From Plesiocystis pacifica SIR-1 (GTDB lineage: Bacteria; Myxococcota_A; Polyangia; Nannocystales; Nannocystaceae): a stretch of DNA of 35,208 nt. The stretch spans positions 1-35,208 of the forward strand of contig NZ_ABCS01000100.1 of assembly GCF_000170895.1 (NCBI RefSeq), given 5' to 3'. The position numbers and the translations under genes are program-made. The notes below the pieces were generated by a model that was not told where the DNA came from, ran no database searches, and was given only the letters and a program-made list of their open reading frames with translations. Below are positions 1 to 10,923 of the stretch, one piece after another (the stretch's first letter is position 1; every line of letters begins with the position of its first letter).

Positions 1-153
1 TTGGGCGGCTCCTTGCGCTGGGGGATCCGACCCCCTTGCCCCTTTTGTGCCCGTCATGGTGCGGGGGGTCTTTGGCTCGGACTGGATGGGGCGTGGGGTT
101 CTCGGCGGTTGTCGGAGCAGTCTGTCCAATTCCGGAGCGGGCTTCGGGCGGTT

Positions 154-1563
154 CTAGTCGGTGTTGGGCTGGGGGCGGGCTCGGTTGCGCCATAGGTAGA
201 GGCCGAGGGCGCCGAGGATCCACGCGACGCCGACGAAAGCCGCCCCGCGGACGTCGGGGTTGAGCCAGGCGCCGATGACGACGCCGAGCTCGGCGAGGCC
301 GAACAGGGCGGGGACCCAGGGGAAGCCGGGCATGCGGACGGGGCGGTCGGCGTGGGGGGTGGTCCGGGCGAGGACGAGGGAGGCGAAGCCGGTGAGTACG
401 AAGAACACGCCGTCGACGAGGACGACGCCGTTGAGGAGGAAGTTGACGCCCTCTTCGCCGGCGACGAGGAGCAGGGCGACGGCGGTCCCGGCGAGCAGGG
501 CGATGGCGGGGACGGGGGTGCCGCGGGTGGCGTGGACGCGGCCGAGGATGGGGAGGAGCTGGCCGTCGCGGGCGAGGGCGTAGAGCAGGCGGGGGCCCGT
601 GAGCAGCTGGGCGTTGAGGACTCCGAGGGCCGAGATGGCGACGGCCAGGGCGATGGCGCGGCGTCCCGGCTCGCCGAAGATCACGGCGACGGCGTCGGCG
701 GCCAGGGTCTCGGAGGAGGCGACGCCGGCGTGGTCGAGGAGGCTGAGGTAGGCCCAGTTCGCGGCGAGGTAGACGACGACGACCACGAGCACGCCGCCGA
801 GGATCGAGCGCGGCATGGTCCGCTCGGGCTCGCGGACCTCCCCGCCCATCCACAGGACCTGCTGCCAGCCGCCGAAGGTGAACAGGGTCGGGACCAGGGC
901 GGCCGCGACGGCGGCGACGGGGTGCAGGCTCGGGCCGGGGGCTTGGCTCGCGGCGGCGTCGGGGAGGGCCTCGGCCGGGGAGAGGCCAGGGGCGAAGATG
1001 AGCGCGACGAGGGCGATGGCGACGAGGGTGCCGAGCTTGGCGATGACCGTGAGGTTTTGGATGCGGGCGCCCGAGCGCAGGCCCCAGGCGTTGGCGAGGG
1101 CGACGACGAGGGTCAAGGCGATGGCGCTGATCAGGGCGAGGGCCGGGCTCAGGTCCACGCCCGCGACGACGGCGAGGTTGTCGACGCAGACCAGGGCGAT
1201 GATGCCGATGGCTCCGCCCTGGGTCGCCGTCGCGTTGCACACGACGTAGACGAAGCCCGTCGCGGGGCCGTAGGCGTCGCGCAGCAGCTCGTACTGTCCG
1301 CCCGCCCGGGGCACGAGGGCTCCGAGCTCGGCGAAGGTCATGGCGCCGAGCATGGCGATGAGCCCTCCGATCACCCAGGTCGTCAGCGCGAGGCCGCCGC
1401 TGCCCGCGGTCCCGGCGACGGTGCTCGGCGTAAAGAAGATGCCGACGCCGATGATCGCTCCGATGACGACGGCGGTCGCGTCGAACACCGAGAGCTCCCG
1501 CCGCAGCGCGGGCTCGTCGCTTCCATGTTCGCTCTCGCCCCCGCTCACGGCTGCCTCCAGCAT
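154..1563 (-). CDS. APC-superfamily amino-acid permease
   Basis: Predicted inner-membrane amino-acid transporter of the APC superfamily (LAT/SteT-like exchanger or permease). The 469-residue product begins, after a short polar N-terminus, with the diagnostic first helix (FDATAVVIGAIIGVGIFF), in which the unwound G-x-G segment normally binds the substrate alpha-amino and carboxyl groups. A second helix follows with FAELGALVPRAGGQY, the usual family signature, and then alternating hydrophobic segments consistent with about 12 helices. The frame is open further upstream, to 1695. I chose ATG at 1563 because the DNA beyond it encodes a histidine-kinase fragment on the other strand; GTG at 1548 is an alternative. 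No adjacent gene reveals the substrate. The family call is solid; the specificity is unknown. Confidence 0.88.
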   Translation of the reverse strand: MLEAAVSGGESEHGSDEPALRRELSVFDATAVVIGAIIGVGIFFTPSTVAGTAGSGGLALTTWVIGGLIAMLGAMTFAELGALVPRAGGQYELLRDAYGPATGFVYVVCNATATQGGAIGIIALVCVDNLAVVAGVDLSPALALISAIALTLVVALANAWGLRSGARIQNLTVIAKLGTLVAIALVALIFAPGLSPAEALPDAAASQAPGPSLHPVAAVAAALVPTLFTFGGWQQVLWMGGEVREPERTMPRSILGGVLVVVVVYLAANWAYLSLLDHAGVASSETLAADAVAVIFGEPGRRAIALAVAISALGVLNAQLLTGPRLLYALARDGQLLPILGRVHATRGTPVPAIALLAGTAVALLLVAGEEGVNFLLNGVVLVDGVFFVLTGFASLVLARTTPHADRPVRMPGFPWVPALFGLAELGVVIGAWLNPDVRGAAFVGVAWILGALGLYLWRNRARPQPNTD

Positions 1564-1717
1564 ATCGAGCGCCGGGACACCGAGGCCCAGCTTTCCCACT
1601 CCCAGCAGATGCAGGTGATCGGAGCGCTCGTTGGCGGTGTCGCCCACGACTACAAAAACCCCACCCGGCCGGGAGCTGTTCGCCGAGGTCCGCAATCTGC
1701 TCCAGATCGGGGGCTGA
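1558..1717 (+). pseudogene. scar of a hybrid sensor histidine kinase (HisKA start joined to receiver-domain tail)
   Basis: On the plus strand, frame 1, about 1558-1656 reads as the end of a PAS/linker and the beginning of a HisKA phosphoacceptor helix: IERRDTEAQL, then QQMQVIGALVGGVAHDYKN. This matches the usual pattern in which GGVAHDFNN carries the phosphorylated His (here codon 1645-1647). Right after it, in frame 2 (1652-1717), is a peptide ending RELFAEVRNLLQIGG and a TGA, typical of the last helix of a receiver domain. Everything that should lie between (rest of HisKA, HATPase, most of REC) is missing, so an internal deletion is the simplest reading. The upstream part of the kinase is also absent, the APC permease being in its place. 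It cannot make a functional kinase. The match is by eye and short, so confidence is moderate. Confidence 0.5.
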
Positions 1718-1787
1718 CGCGCCGTGGACGTGGGGCAAAAACTGGCTTGGCTTGACCCGCCGAGGGCTTCGGGTGGAAGATTCGCCC

Positions 1788-2372
1788 ATGCCCTTGCGTA
1801 ATTCCATGTCTGGCCTGCTGCTGCTGGGCCTCGCCGCGGGCCTGGCCACCGCGGGCTGCGTGTCCGGGCCCCTCGACCCCGCCGGGGGCACCGGCTCCGG
1901 CGTCGAGACGCAGGTCGACCTCGACGTCGACGCGCTCCTCGACGTCAACCCGACCTCGGCGAGCTACGACCAGCCCGTACACCCGGCCGACTTCCAGGGG
2001 CAACTCTCGGTCTGGTACTTCGGCCACGCGACATGAGGCAACTGCCGCGCCCAGTTTGGGCGCCTGAACGACATGCAGGGCGAGTTCGCGGTGCAGTATC
2101 CGGACCTCGAGATCGCGATCCTCGGCGTCAACGAGGCCGGGCGCGAGAGCGGGAACGAGGCCATGTGCGAGGGCCGGGACATCCCCTGGCTGCAGGACAC
2201 GGACGCGGCGAACTGGTGGGGGCGCTGGGCGCCGACCTACCGCGACGTCGTCCTCGTCGACGGCGAGGGTGAGCTGGTCACGACCTACAACCTGACCACG
2301 AACTCGCTCCTCGAAGAGGACAACTACGTCGAGCTCAAGGCGCTGATCGTGGAGACCGCCGAGGGGATCTAG
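1788..2372 (+). CDS. selenocysteine-containing thioredoxin-fold lipoprotein (in-frame TGA at 2034-2036 read as Sec)
   Basis: Predicted exported redox lipoprotein of 194 residues if the internal TGA is decoded. An N-terminal lipoprotein signal ends at Cys24 (LATAGC). The thioredoxin-like part runs from about residue 60: QLSVWYFGHAT, then the TGA at residue 83, then GNCRAQFGRLNDMQ in the same frame. In TlpA/AhpC-like proteins this is the active-site turn W/F-x-x-x-C-x-x-C, so the TGA sits exactly at the N-terminal catalytic Cys, giving a U-x-x-C motif with resolving Cys86. The downstream half (LEIAILGVNEAG, later VVLVDGEGELV) has the expected thioredoxin strands. A hairpin fitting a bacterial SECIS starts 10 nt after the TGA. 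Start ATG at 1788 follows GGAAGA; ATG 1806 is possible. It heads a cluster of lipoprotein genes. The alternative is a nonsense mutation, which I consider much less likely. Confidence 0.85.
2034..2063 (+). promoter_or_regulatory. UGA codon plus SECIS-like hairpin
   Basis: After the TGA (2034-2036) comes a perfect inverted repeat: arm GCGCCC at 2047-2052 and arm GGGCGC at 2058-2063, extended by an A-T pair at 2053/2057, leaving a GTT apical loop at 2054-2056. The loop starts 18 nt after the UGA and begins with G then U. This matches the known bacterial SECIS pattern (small loop with an early G, about 16-37 nt from the UGA) that SelB recognises. The lower part (GGC at 2037-2039 against GCC at 2044-2046) can form a separate small stem. 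Function is inferred from position and shape. Confidence 0.7.
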
Positions 2373-2390
2373 ATCGCGTACACTCGGGGA

Positions 2391-3113
2391 GTGCGCCCCG
2401 CCTCGAGAGCCCTCGTGTTGGCCAGCGTGGCCGCCTTGGTCGGCTGCGCGACGGTCCACGAGACCCACTACTTCCGCTCCGCGGGCGAGCAGGGGGCGGT
2501 CAACTACTACCGCGTCCAGGTGACCGCGAAGGGCCGCGCGACCAAGGTCCGCTACCTCGCGGGCTACTTCGACACCCAGGCCGTCGAGCAGTACTTCTCG
2601 GAGTTCGCCCAGCCAAAAGAGGGGCTCGACGGGCTCACGGCCGCGGACGAGGCTGGCGAGGGCGAGCCAGAGGCGTCGGACACAGCCGGCGAGGCGCACA
2701 CCGAGGCCGAGACCGTCGAGCCCATCGACCCCAAGCTCCGCGACCGCGAGCTGGTGCTCATGCTCTCGACCAACGTCGAGGACGTGGCCGCGCAGATCGG
2801 CGCCCTCGCGGAGAGCATGCAGGTCCAAAACGCGCTCAGCGAGCTCGTCAACCGCGAGCGGCTCGAGGCCGAGCGGGAGGCGGCGGCGGCCCTCGAGGCC
2901 GACCGGGTCGCGGCGGCCAGCTTGGTGCGCACGGCGGAGCAGACCCGGGTCAGCCTCGGCGACAAGGAGCGCAGCGCCGAGGAGATCCTGCGCCTGGCCA
3001 ACGCCCTCGCGGCCTACCTGGGCTCGACGCAGCGCTTCGAGGACCTGGGCGAGGCCCGGGCCTGGCTCGCGGCCAACCGCGCGCGGCTGCACGCCGAACT
3101 GGGGGCGCCATGA
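2391..3113 (+). CDS. lipoprotein of unknown function
   Basis: A 240-residue product with a clear lipoprotein signal (LASVAALVGC, Cys19), so probably anchored in the outer or inner membrane facing the periplasm. I recognise no domain. Residues about 75-110 are acidic and low in complexity (E, A, G rich); residues about 155-195 are a strongly helical, Ala/Glu/Arg-rich stretch that may be a coiled coil. The only plausible start is GTG at 2391, shortly after the selenoprotein stop and preceded by GGGGA. The stop overlaps the next start (ATGA at 3110-3113), so the two lipoproteins are translationally coupled and probably work together. Confidence 0.8.
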   Translation: MRPASRALVLASVAALVGCATVHETHYFRSAGEQGAVNYYRVQVTAKGRATKVRYLAGYFDTQAVEQYFSEFAQPKEGLDGLTAADEAGEGEPEASDTAGEAHTEAETVEPIDPKLRDRELVLMLSTNVEDVAAQIGALAESMQVQNALSELVNRERLEAEREAAAALEADRVAAASLVRTAEQTRVSLGDKERSAEEILRLANALAAYLGSTQRFEDLGEARAWLAANRARLHAELGAP

Positions 3114-4171
3114 GCCGGTCGCGATCGAGGACGGGGCTGGCGGGGCTCGCCCTCGGGGCTGCGCTGGGGCTGGGGGCCTGCGCCTCCCTCGAGACCGACA
3201 TCCGCCTGTTCGACGACAGCTGCCTGAGCGACGAGGCGATCGTCGCCGCGCGCGCCGAGCAGATCCGCGGTCTGCTGGCCCAGGGGGCCTTCGCGCGCGC
3301 GCAGCAGTCCCTGATGGACGAGGCCGACGCGGCCTGGAAGGCCTCCGGACTCTCCGAGGACGCGCGCGGGCCCTACGACGCCGAGCTCGAGCGGCTGGGC
3401 GCGCGGCTGCGCCAGGCCGAGGAGGCCAACCGCAAGGGCCTCGACGGCTACGACGCGGGGCAGCCCCGCCTCGCGCAGCAGTACTTCCTCCAGGCCAACG
3501 GCCTCATCGAGCAGGCGCGCGCGCGCTACGACGAGACCATCGGGGCCATCTTCGACGGCGGCGAGGTCGACCTGGCCGGGGTCGACGAGGCCTTCGCCCG
3601 GGCGCAGCGCGAGCTCGTGGGCGGGGAGATGTTCGACGATCCGCGCCTGGCCATGGTGCTCTATGCGACCGCCGAGGAGCGCCGCTCGGGCAGCGCCCGC
3701 GCCCTCGACAAGGCCGCCGAGGGCTGCTGGAGCGCGCGCATCGATCACACGCGGACGGTCGCCAACGCCGGCAGCGCCGACATCGCCGTGACCATGCGCG
3801 ACGACGGGACCTTCACCGTCAAGGGCATGCGCCTCGACGCCTCGCAGATCACCCAGGCCTTCGCCAAGCTCTCGACCCAGGCCGTGTGCCTCGCGGCGAG
3901 CTTCAGCGGGGTCCCGGGTTGCCCCATGGCGAGGGGCGCGAGTTCGACCAGCCCGAGCTCGGGCGAGGCGGGCTTCGACGCGGCGGCGGCTCAGGCTGAG
4001 ATGGACGCCCGAAAGCGCGCCGCCCTGCTCATGCTCGAGGAGATCGTCGAGCAGGACGCGACGGTCCGCAAGCAGCCCAAGACCGCCGCGGCCGCCGTGA
4101 CCCAGACCATCGACGCGAACCTGCCCGCCCTCGAGGCGACCTTGGCGGGAGAGAGGCCGAGCCCGAAATGA
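3110..4171 (+). CDS. lipoprotein of unknown function
   Basis: A 353-residue predicted lipoprotein: basic N-terminus, hydrophobic stretch GLALGAALGLGAC with Cys24 as the lipidated residue. The rest looks largely helical (Ala, Glu, Arg, Gln rich) with segments such as AQQSLMDEADAAWKASG and AQQYFLQANGLIEQARARY that resemble TPR-like helical hairpins, but I cannot assign a family. A more beta-like part (VTMRDDGTFTVKGMRLD) lies around residues 225-240. Its start overlaps the preceding lipoprotein stop by 4 nt, and its own stop overlaps the start of the following 59-residue gene in the same way. Probably a periplasmic partner of the upstream lipoprotein. Confidence 0.8.
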   Translation: MSRSRSRTGLAGLALGAALGLGACASLETDIRLFDDSCLSDEAIVAARAEQIRGLLAQGAFARAQQSLMDEADAAWKASGLSEDARGPYDAELERLGARLRQAEEANRKGLDGYDAGQPRLAQQYFLQANGLIEQARARYDETIGAIFDGGEVDLAGVDEAFARAQRELVGGEMFDDPRLAMVLYATAEERRSGSARALDKAAEGCWSARIDHTRTVANAGSADIAVTMRDDGTFTVKGMRLDASQITQAFAKLSTQAVCLAASFSGVPGCPMARGASSTSPSSGEAGFDAAAAQAEMDARKRAALLMLEEIVEQDATVRKQPKTAAAAVTQTIDANLPALEATLAGERPSPK

Positions 4172-4347
4172 AGCAAGGTGACCGTATTGCGCTGCTCGAG
4201 AATCAGAGCTTTGGCGGCAAAAACTTCGCGAAAGGTAGCCAGGGGGTGGTCGTAAACGCTGCCGCGAATTTTCCCTTCGTCAAAGTTCGCTTTGATGGGG
4301 ACGCGCGCGAGCGCCAGGTGCCGACGAAGGTGTTGCGTAGGCTGTAG
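4168..4347 (+). CDS. small SH3-like-barrel protein (59 aa)
   Basis: A short gene missed by a 60-residue cut-off. The product starts MKQGDRIALLEN and continues with KGSQGVVVN, FPFVKVRFDG and RQVPTKVLRRL. The spacing of G-D-R-I-A-L, G-S-Q-G-V-V and V-K-V-R-F-D-G resembles small SH3-like or KOW-like barrels, such as DUF4926-type proteins, which are short cytoplasmic proteins of unknown function. The start ATG overlaps the stop of the upstream lipoprotein (ATGA at 4168-4171), so expression is probably coupled. The base composition is less GC-rich than its neighbours, a possible sign of separate origin. There is no signal peptide, in contrast to the three genes before it. The family assignment is tentative. 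Confidence 0.65.
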   Translation: MKQGDRIALLENQSFGGKNFAKGSQGVVVNAAANFPFVKVRFDGDARERQVPTKVLRRL

Positions 4348-4484
4348 CGAGTAGGACGCTGGGGCTTTGAGACCCCATCTGTCTCATCGAAGGGCCTCAC
4401 CAAACGGCCGGGAGTTCACGCTAGCCCCCGAGTGCCATTTGATCGCACGGGGAAAGCGCGCGGATACTGCATTGGTAGGGCCCG

Positions 4485-7400
4485 ATGGAAGACAGCGACA
4501 CCTCTGCCGACACTCGGACCATCGCGGGTGAAGACTCGCAGCCGAGGGGCGAGGGGGCGAAGCCTTATTCCTTCTCGGCCGGGGACTCGGCGCGGATCGA
4601 TCGCTTCACCTTGCTGTCGGCGATCGGTCGGGGCGGCATGGGGGAGCTCTACGCGGCCTACGACGCCAAGCTCGATCGCAAGGTCGCGCTCAAGCTCGTG
4701 CGCTCCGAGCGGGTCAACTCGCTGTCGGACTCGAGGCTGGTGCGCGAGGCCCAGGCGCTGGCCCAGATCTCGCACCCCAACGTGGTCCCGGTGTTCGAGG
4801 TCGGCTCGGCGGGGGAGCGCGTGTTCGTGGCCATGGAGTACGTCCGCGGGCGGACCCTTGGGAAGTGGCTGGCGGAGCTCGAGGCGGGCTCGGAGGCCGA
4901 GCGCGTCGCGGCCGTGGTCGGCCGCTTCCTCGGGGCGGCGCGCGGGCTGGCGGCGGTCCACGAGGCCGGCCTGGCCCACCGCGACTTCAAGCCCGCCAAC
5001 GTGATCGTGGGCGACGACGGCCGGGTCCGCCTCGTCGACTTTGGGCTCGCCCGCAGCACGGGCACGGGCACGGGCGCGGGGACCTGGACCCTGGACGGAG
5101 AGGATCAGGGCGAGCTCCTCGACGGCATCGAGATCGACGAGCTGCTCACGCCGAACATCGAGGAGGGCAAGCTGACCAGCACGGGGGCGCTGCTGGGGAC
5201 GCCGCGCTACATGGCGCCGGAGCAGTGGCAGGCGCAGCGCGGGGACAGCCGCAGCGATCAGTTCAGCTTTTGCGTCGCGCTCTACCACGCGCTCTACGGC
5301 GAGTGGCCCTACTCGGCCAAGACCTCCGACGCCCTGAGCGCGCAGATGCTCGAGGGCGGGCCGACCCCGCCGCCGCCGCTCGCGGGCGTGCCCGAGTCCC
5401 TGCGCGCGGCGCTGCTGACGGGGCTGGAGGGGGAGGCCGAAGAGCGCAACCGGGACATGGGCACCTTGATCGAGGCGATGGAGGAGACCTTGCGGCCTCC
5501 GCAGCGCCGCCAGGGGCCGATGCTGGCCGTGTTGGCCGTGCTCTTGGTGATCTTGAGCGTCGCCCTCGTCCGCCTCGTCGTGACCCCGGAGGCGGACGAG
5601 GGCCCCGGGCTCGACGCGTGGCTCGCCGAGCTCGTGCGCGAGCGGGAGGCCGAGGCCCAGCGGGTCGCGGTCGTCGAGCAGGTCGCGGAGCTCGAGGCCC
5701 AGGGGGAGTTCGAGCGCGCCGACGAGGCCTTCGAGGCCTTCGCGGGGCTGCCCGCCAACGCCAATACGAACGCCCTCGTGCGCGCGTGGATGGATCGCGC
5801 GGCCCAGCTCGGGGCCCGCGACCTGGGCGAGCGGCAGCTGGCGGCGCTGGGCGAGGCCCTGCTCGAGAGCTCGAGCGAGGCCGAGCGCCGCGACGTGTTG
5901 TTCGCCCTCGCGCGGATCCAGGCCGCGAACCACGACTATGCGCGCCTCGGCGCGACCTTGCTGGTGCTCGAGCACGAGGAGGGCAACGCCGAGCTGCTGA
6001 CCATGCGGGCCCACGAGGCCCTCAACCGGCGCGCCCTCGACGAGGCCCTCGAGGCCCTCGCGCGCCCCGAGCTGGCCGGCTTGGCGGCGCGGGTCGAGCC
6101 CCTGGTCCGCCAGCTCGATCGGGTCACCCGGACCGGGGCCCGGAGCGCGCTGACTGGCGTGCAGGCCACGGCGATCGTCGATCTGCCCGGCCTCGACCTC
6201 GACGGCGACGGCCACGGGGAGCTGCTCTTCGTCGACGAAGACCGGCATCCGAGCCTGCGCGCCTCGGGGCCCGAGCTGCGCTGGCTCAGCGACCTCGAGC
6301 TGCCCTTCGAAGACCAGTCTTACGTGTGGATCGACCGCGCGAGGCATGAGGGGGAGGGCGAGGGCGCGGCGGGGCCCAGCTGGGTGGGCGTACACGCGAA
6401 GGACGGCCACGCCCTGGTCGAGCTCACCCAGGTCGACGAGCGGGTGGTCGCGCGCGCGCTGACCATGGGCCCGCAGGGGCGGTGGGCTGCGGGCGAGCTG
6501 TTCGCGGGTCCAGGCTGGGAGGGCTGGGAGGCGGTGGCGGCCGAGCCGACGCAGCGGCGCATCACGGGCCTGCGCGGGACCGCTGGCGAGGCCGAGCGCT
6601 TCGAGCCCACGCCCTCGCTCGCGGCCCTCGACTCGTACGTCGACGCCCTGCTCGTCACGGACCTCGACGGGGACGGAGACGAGGAGCTGGTCGCGGGCGT
6701 CGACGGGTGGTGGGCCTACGACGTCCGCGTGTTCAGCCCGGGCGCCGAGCCTGGCCACTTCGAGCTCGAGGCCCGCGACAAGCTCGGCGGCCTGTCCGGG
6801 ATGGTGAGCTTCGCGGCGCCCGAGGGGAGCGGTCGGTGGTTGGCCGTGACCGTGCCCGAGAGCCCGCCCTCGCCTCGGGTGTTCTCGTCGGACGCGCCCG
6901 CGGGTGCCCCCCCAGGTGTCTACCTGATGCGTTGGCCCGGCCCGGGGCAGGCCCTCGAGCGCGTCGATCAGCTGGCCCTCCCGACCGCCTTCGAGCCCCG
7001 CGCGGGGGACCTCGACGGCGACGGCGACGACGAGCTCGTCGTCGAATTGATGGACGGCATCGCCATCCTCCAGCCCGGCGAGGCCCTCGGACCGACTTCG
7101 ATCCGGCTCAGCGGTCTGCGCGGCCAGGCCATCGTGGACCTCGATCACGACGGCGACGACGAGCTCATCGTCCGCGAGCTCGAGACGGGCGAGGTGCTGG
7201 TGTTGGGCAGCGGCTCGGCCTCGCTGCCGTCCCTGGACGCGCCCTTGGATCCGCGCATCCCACCAGACCCCGGGCTCGAGGCGGAGCTGCGCCCGCTGTG
7301 GGCCCGCGCCGAGACCCTGGCCATGGTCGGGCTCGCCGATCAGAGCGCGGCGATGTTCACGAAGCTCGCCCGCCTCGCCAACGAGGACTCGGCGCGCAGC

Positions 7401-9057
7401 GCCCGGGTGCGCTCGGCGGCCCTGCTCGAGCGCAGCGGGGCGCGGGAGCGGGCGGCCGCGCTCTACGAGCAGGCCGGGGTGCCGAGCTCCCTCGAGCGCG
7501 CCCTCGAGATCTACCGCGACCTGCACCAGTTCGAGGACGCGCGACGGATCGCCGAGCGCCTGGCCGAGGGCGGGGACGCGGCGCACCTCGCCGAGGCTCA
7601 GACCCTGCGGCGCTGGGCCGAGCCAGAGACCAGCCTGGACCTCGACCTGCGGGCGGCGCTGGACGAGGGCTGGCACATCGAACAGCCCGGGGTGCTGCGC
7701 TCGGAGCCCCGGGGCCTGCGGGTCGATCTGCTCAACGCGCCGGACAGCGTCATCGTGCACCGGCCCTTCGAGTGGGACGGCGACCACCTCGCGCTCGAGT
7801 TCGAGCTGACCATCGAGCGGCTCGAGTGGGGCTCGATGCTGCACGTCGATCTGTCGCCGGAGGATGAGCACGGCGCCGTCGCGGGGCCTCCCCTGGCGCG
7901 GGTCCGGATCGCGGCGACGGGCGGGGGGGGCCACTACATCCTCGATCGGGCCTACAACCAAAGCCTCGAGCCGGGCTCGGTCCACCACACCCCGCGCATG
8001 CGCGCGGCCGAGCCCCCTCCAGGGCAGCGCCGCATTCGGGTGACCCTGGATCTGCTCGGCGAGGCGGCCGAGGGTCGGGTGCGCGTGGACAGCAGCGGGG
8101 GCGACGAAGCGCCGACCTCGCTCGCCTACCGGGTCCCGCTCAGCCCCGAGGCGCTGGCTGCCGGGCGCTACCGGCTGGCGCTGACGACGGGCGCGGACTC
8201 GTGGATGCGCGGCGTGTTCAGCTCGAGAGCTGCGCCTCGGCGGGGCGCGGGCGCCCGCGGAGCCGCGGCCGCTGACCCGGCGCGAGCGGGTCGGGCTCGC
8301 GCTGGCCAACGCGGACAGCGCCGGGGTCTTGGAGCTGATCGCCGACGCGCGGCCGGGCGAGCTCGAGGCCCGGGAGGCGGACTGGCTCGCGGCCCTGGCC
8401 CTCGAGCAGGAGGGCCAGTGGACCGAGGCGCAGCCGCACATCCAGCGGGCCCTGGGCGACTGCCGGGACGCCGAGTCCGTGGCGCGCTTTGGCTACGGGC
8501 TGCTCTTGGTCCCCGATCGCTTCGGTCCCTCGCTGCGCGCGGCCTGTCCGGAGGTGTTCATCGCGCGGACCTGGGAGGTGGCCTGGGGCGCCCTGTTCCA
8601 CCACCCCGACCTCGTCGACGTGCACCGCACCCTGACCACCCAGCTCCCCGGGCTCGACGGCTGCGAGCCGCGAAGCTTCGAGGAGGCGCGCGCGTGCGCG
8701 GACTTGCTGACGGCGCGCTCGCGGGGCTGGTACATGCAAAACCAGGGCGCCGCCGCGGACACGGATCTGCGCCGGGCCCTCGCGCTCATCGACGCGTGGA
8801 AGGACCGGCCGGAGCTCAGCGAGGACGAGCGGCGAGAGCTGAGGCGGATCGGCAGCCTCGCGCACGTGCGCCTGGGGGCGGTGCTGGTGATCCGCAACCT
8901 GTTCGACGAGGCCGAGGACGAGCTCGCCGCGGCCCTCGACAGCGACCTGGCCCCGGAGATCATCGCCGACGTGATCGTCGCGCGGAGCCTGTTCGAGCCC
9001 CTCTACGACCGGCCGATCTGGAAGCGGGTGCTCGCGGTCCAGGCCGGCCTCGAGTAG
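4485..9057 (+). CDS. transmembrane Ser/Thr protein kinase with FG-GAP/VCBS-like sensor region; frameshift near 8190-8250
   Basis: Hanks-type kinase. Residues about 40-310 form the kinase domain: glycine loop AIGRGGMGELYAAYD, VALK with Lys70, catalytic HRDFKPAN (165-172), DFG (185-187) and APE (244-246). An acidic insert of about 45 residues separates DFG from the GALLGTPRYMAPE activation segment. A single transmembrane helix lies at about 344-365, so the C-terminal two thirds should be periplasmic. That part has four Asp-rich FG-GAP/VCBS-like loops (DLDGDGHGEL, DLDGDGDEEL, DLDGDGDDEL, DLDHDGDDEL at about 571, 725, 841 and 884) and TPR-like helices. The starting frame gives Arg/Ala/Gly nonsense after about 8220, while frame +1 (open only from 8185) continues sensibly to 9057 with RPLTRRERVGLALANADSAG. 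The two halves are probably one gene with a one-base insertion or a sequencing error. The C-terminal part encodes helical repeats. Confidence 0.85.
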
Positions 9058-9117
9058 GCCCGCGCGTCAGCCAAAGCGCTCGAAGGTCCACAGCGGGGCC
9101 TTGCTCTGGCCCACGGT

Positions 9118-10863
<1,746 letters not shown>

Positions 10864-10923
10864 GCAGGGACGCTAACACGACGTTCTGACGCCCTGCTAG
10901 CCCCGGAGGGCCACCGCTCGGTC

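Noticed and set aside
1..153. Short open frames at the window start
   Set aside because: No start with a ribosome site and no recognisable protein; this is simply the region downstream of the permease gene.
2034..2036. TGA as an ordinary nonsense mutation making a pseudogene
   Set aside because: The TGA is at the exact active-site Cys, the frame is intact on both sides and a SECIS-like hairpin follows; chance coincidence is unlikely.
4416..8441. 1341-residue minus-strand open frame opposite the kinase
   Set aside because: It is the antisense of a well-supported kinase gene; the protein is Arg/Gly/Leu/His-rich shadow sequence without domains.
8329..9057. Separate gene starting at TTG 8329
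   Set aside because: The frame gives sensible protein for about 90 nt before the TTG and there is no ribosome site; it is better explained as the end of the kinase gene after a frameshift.
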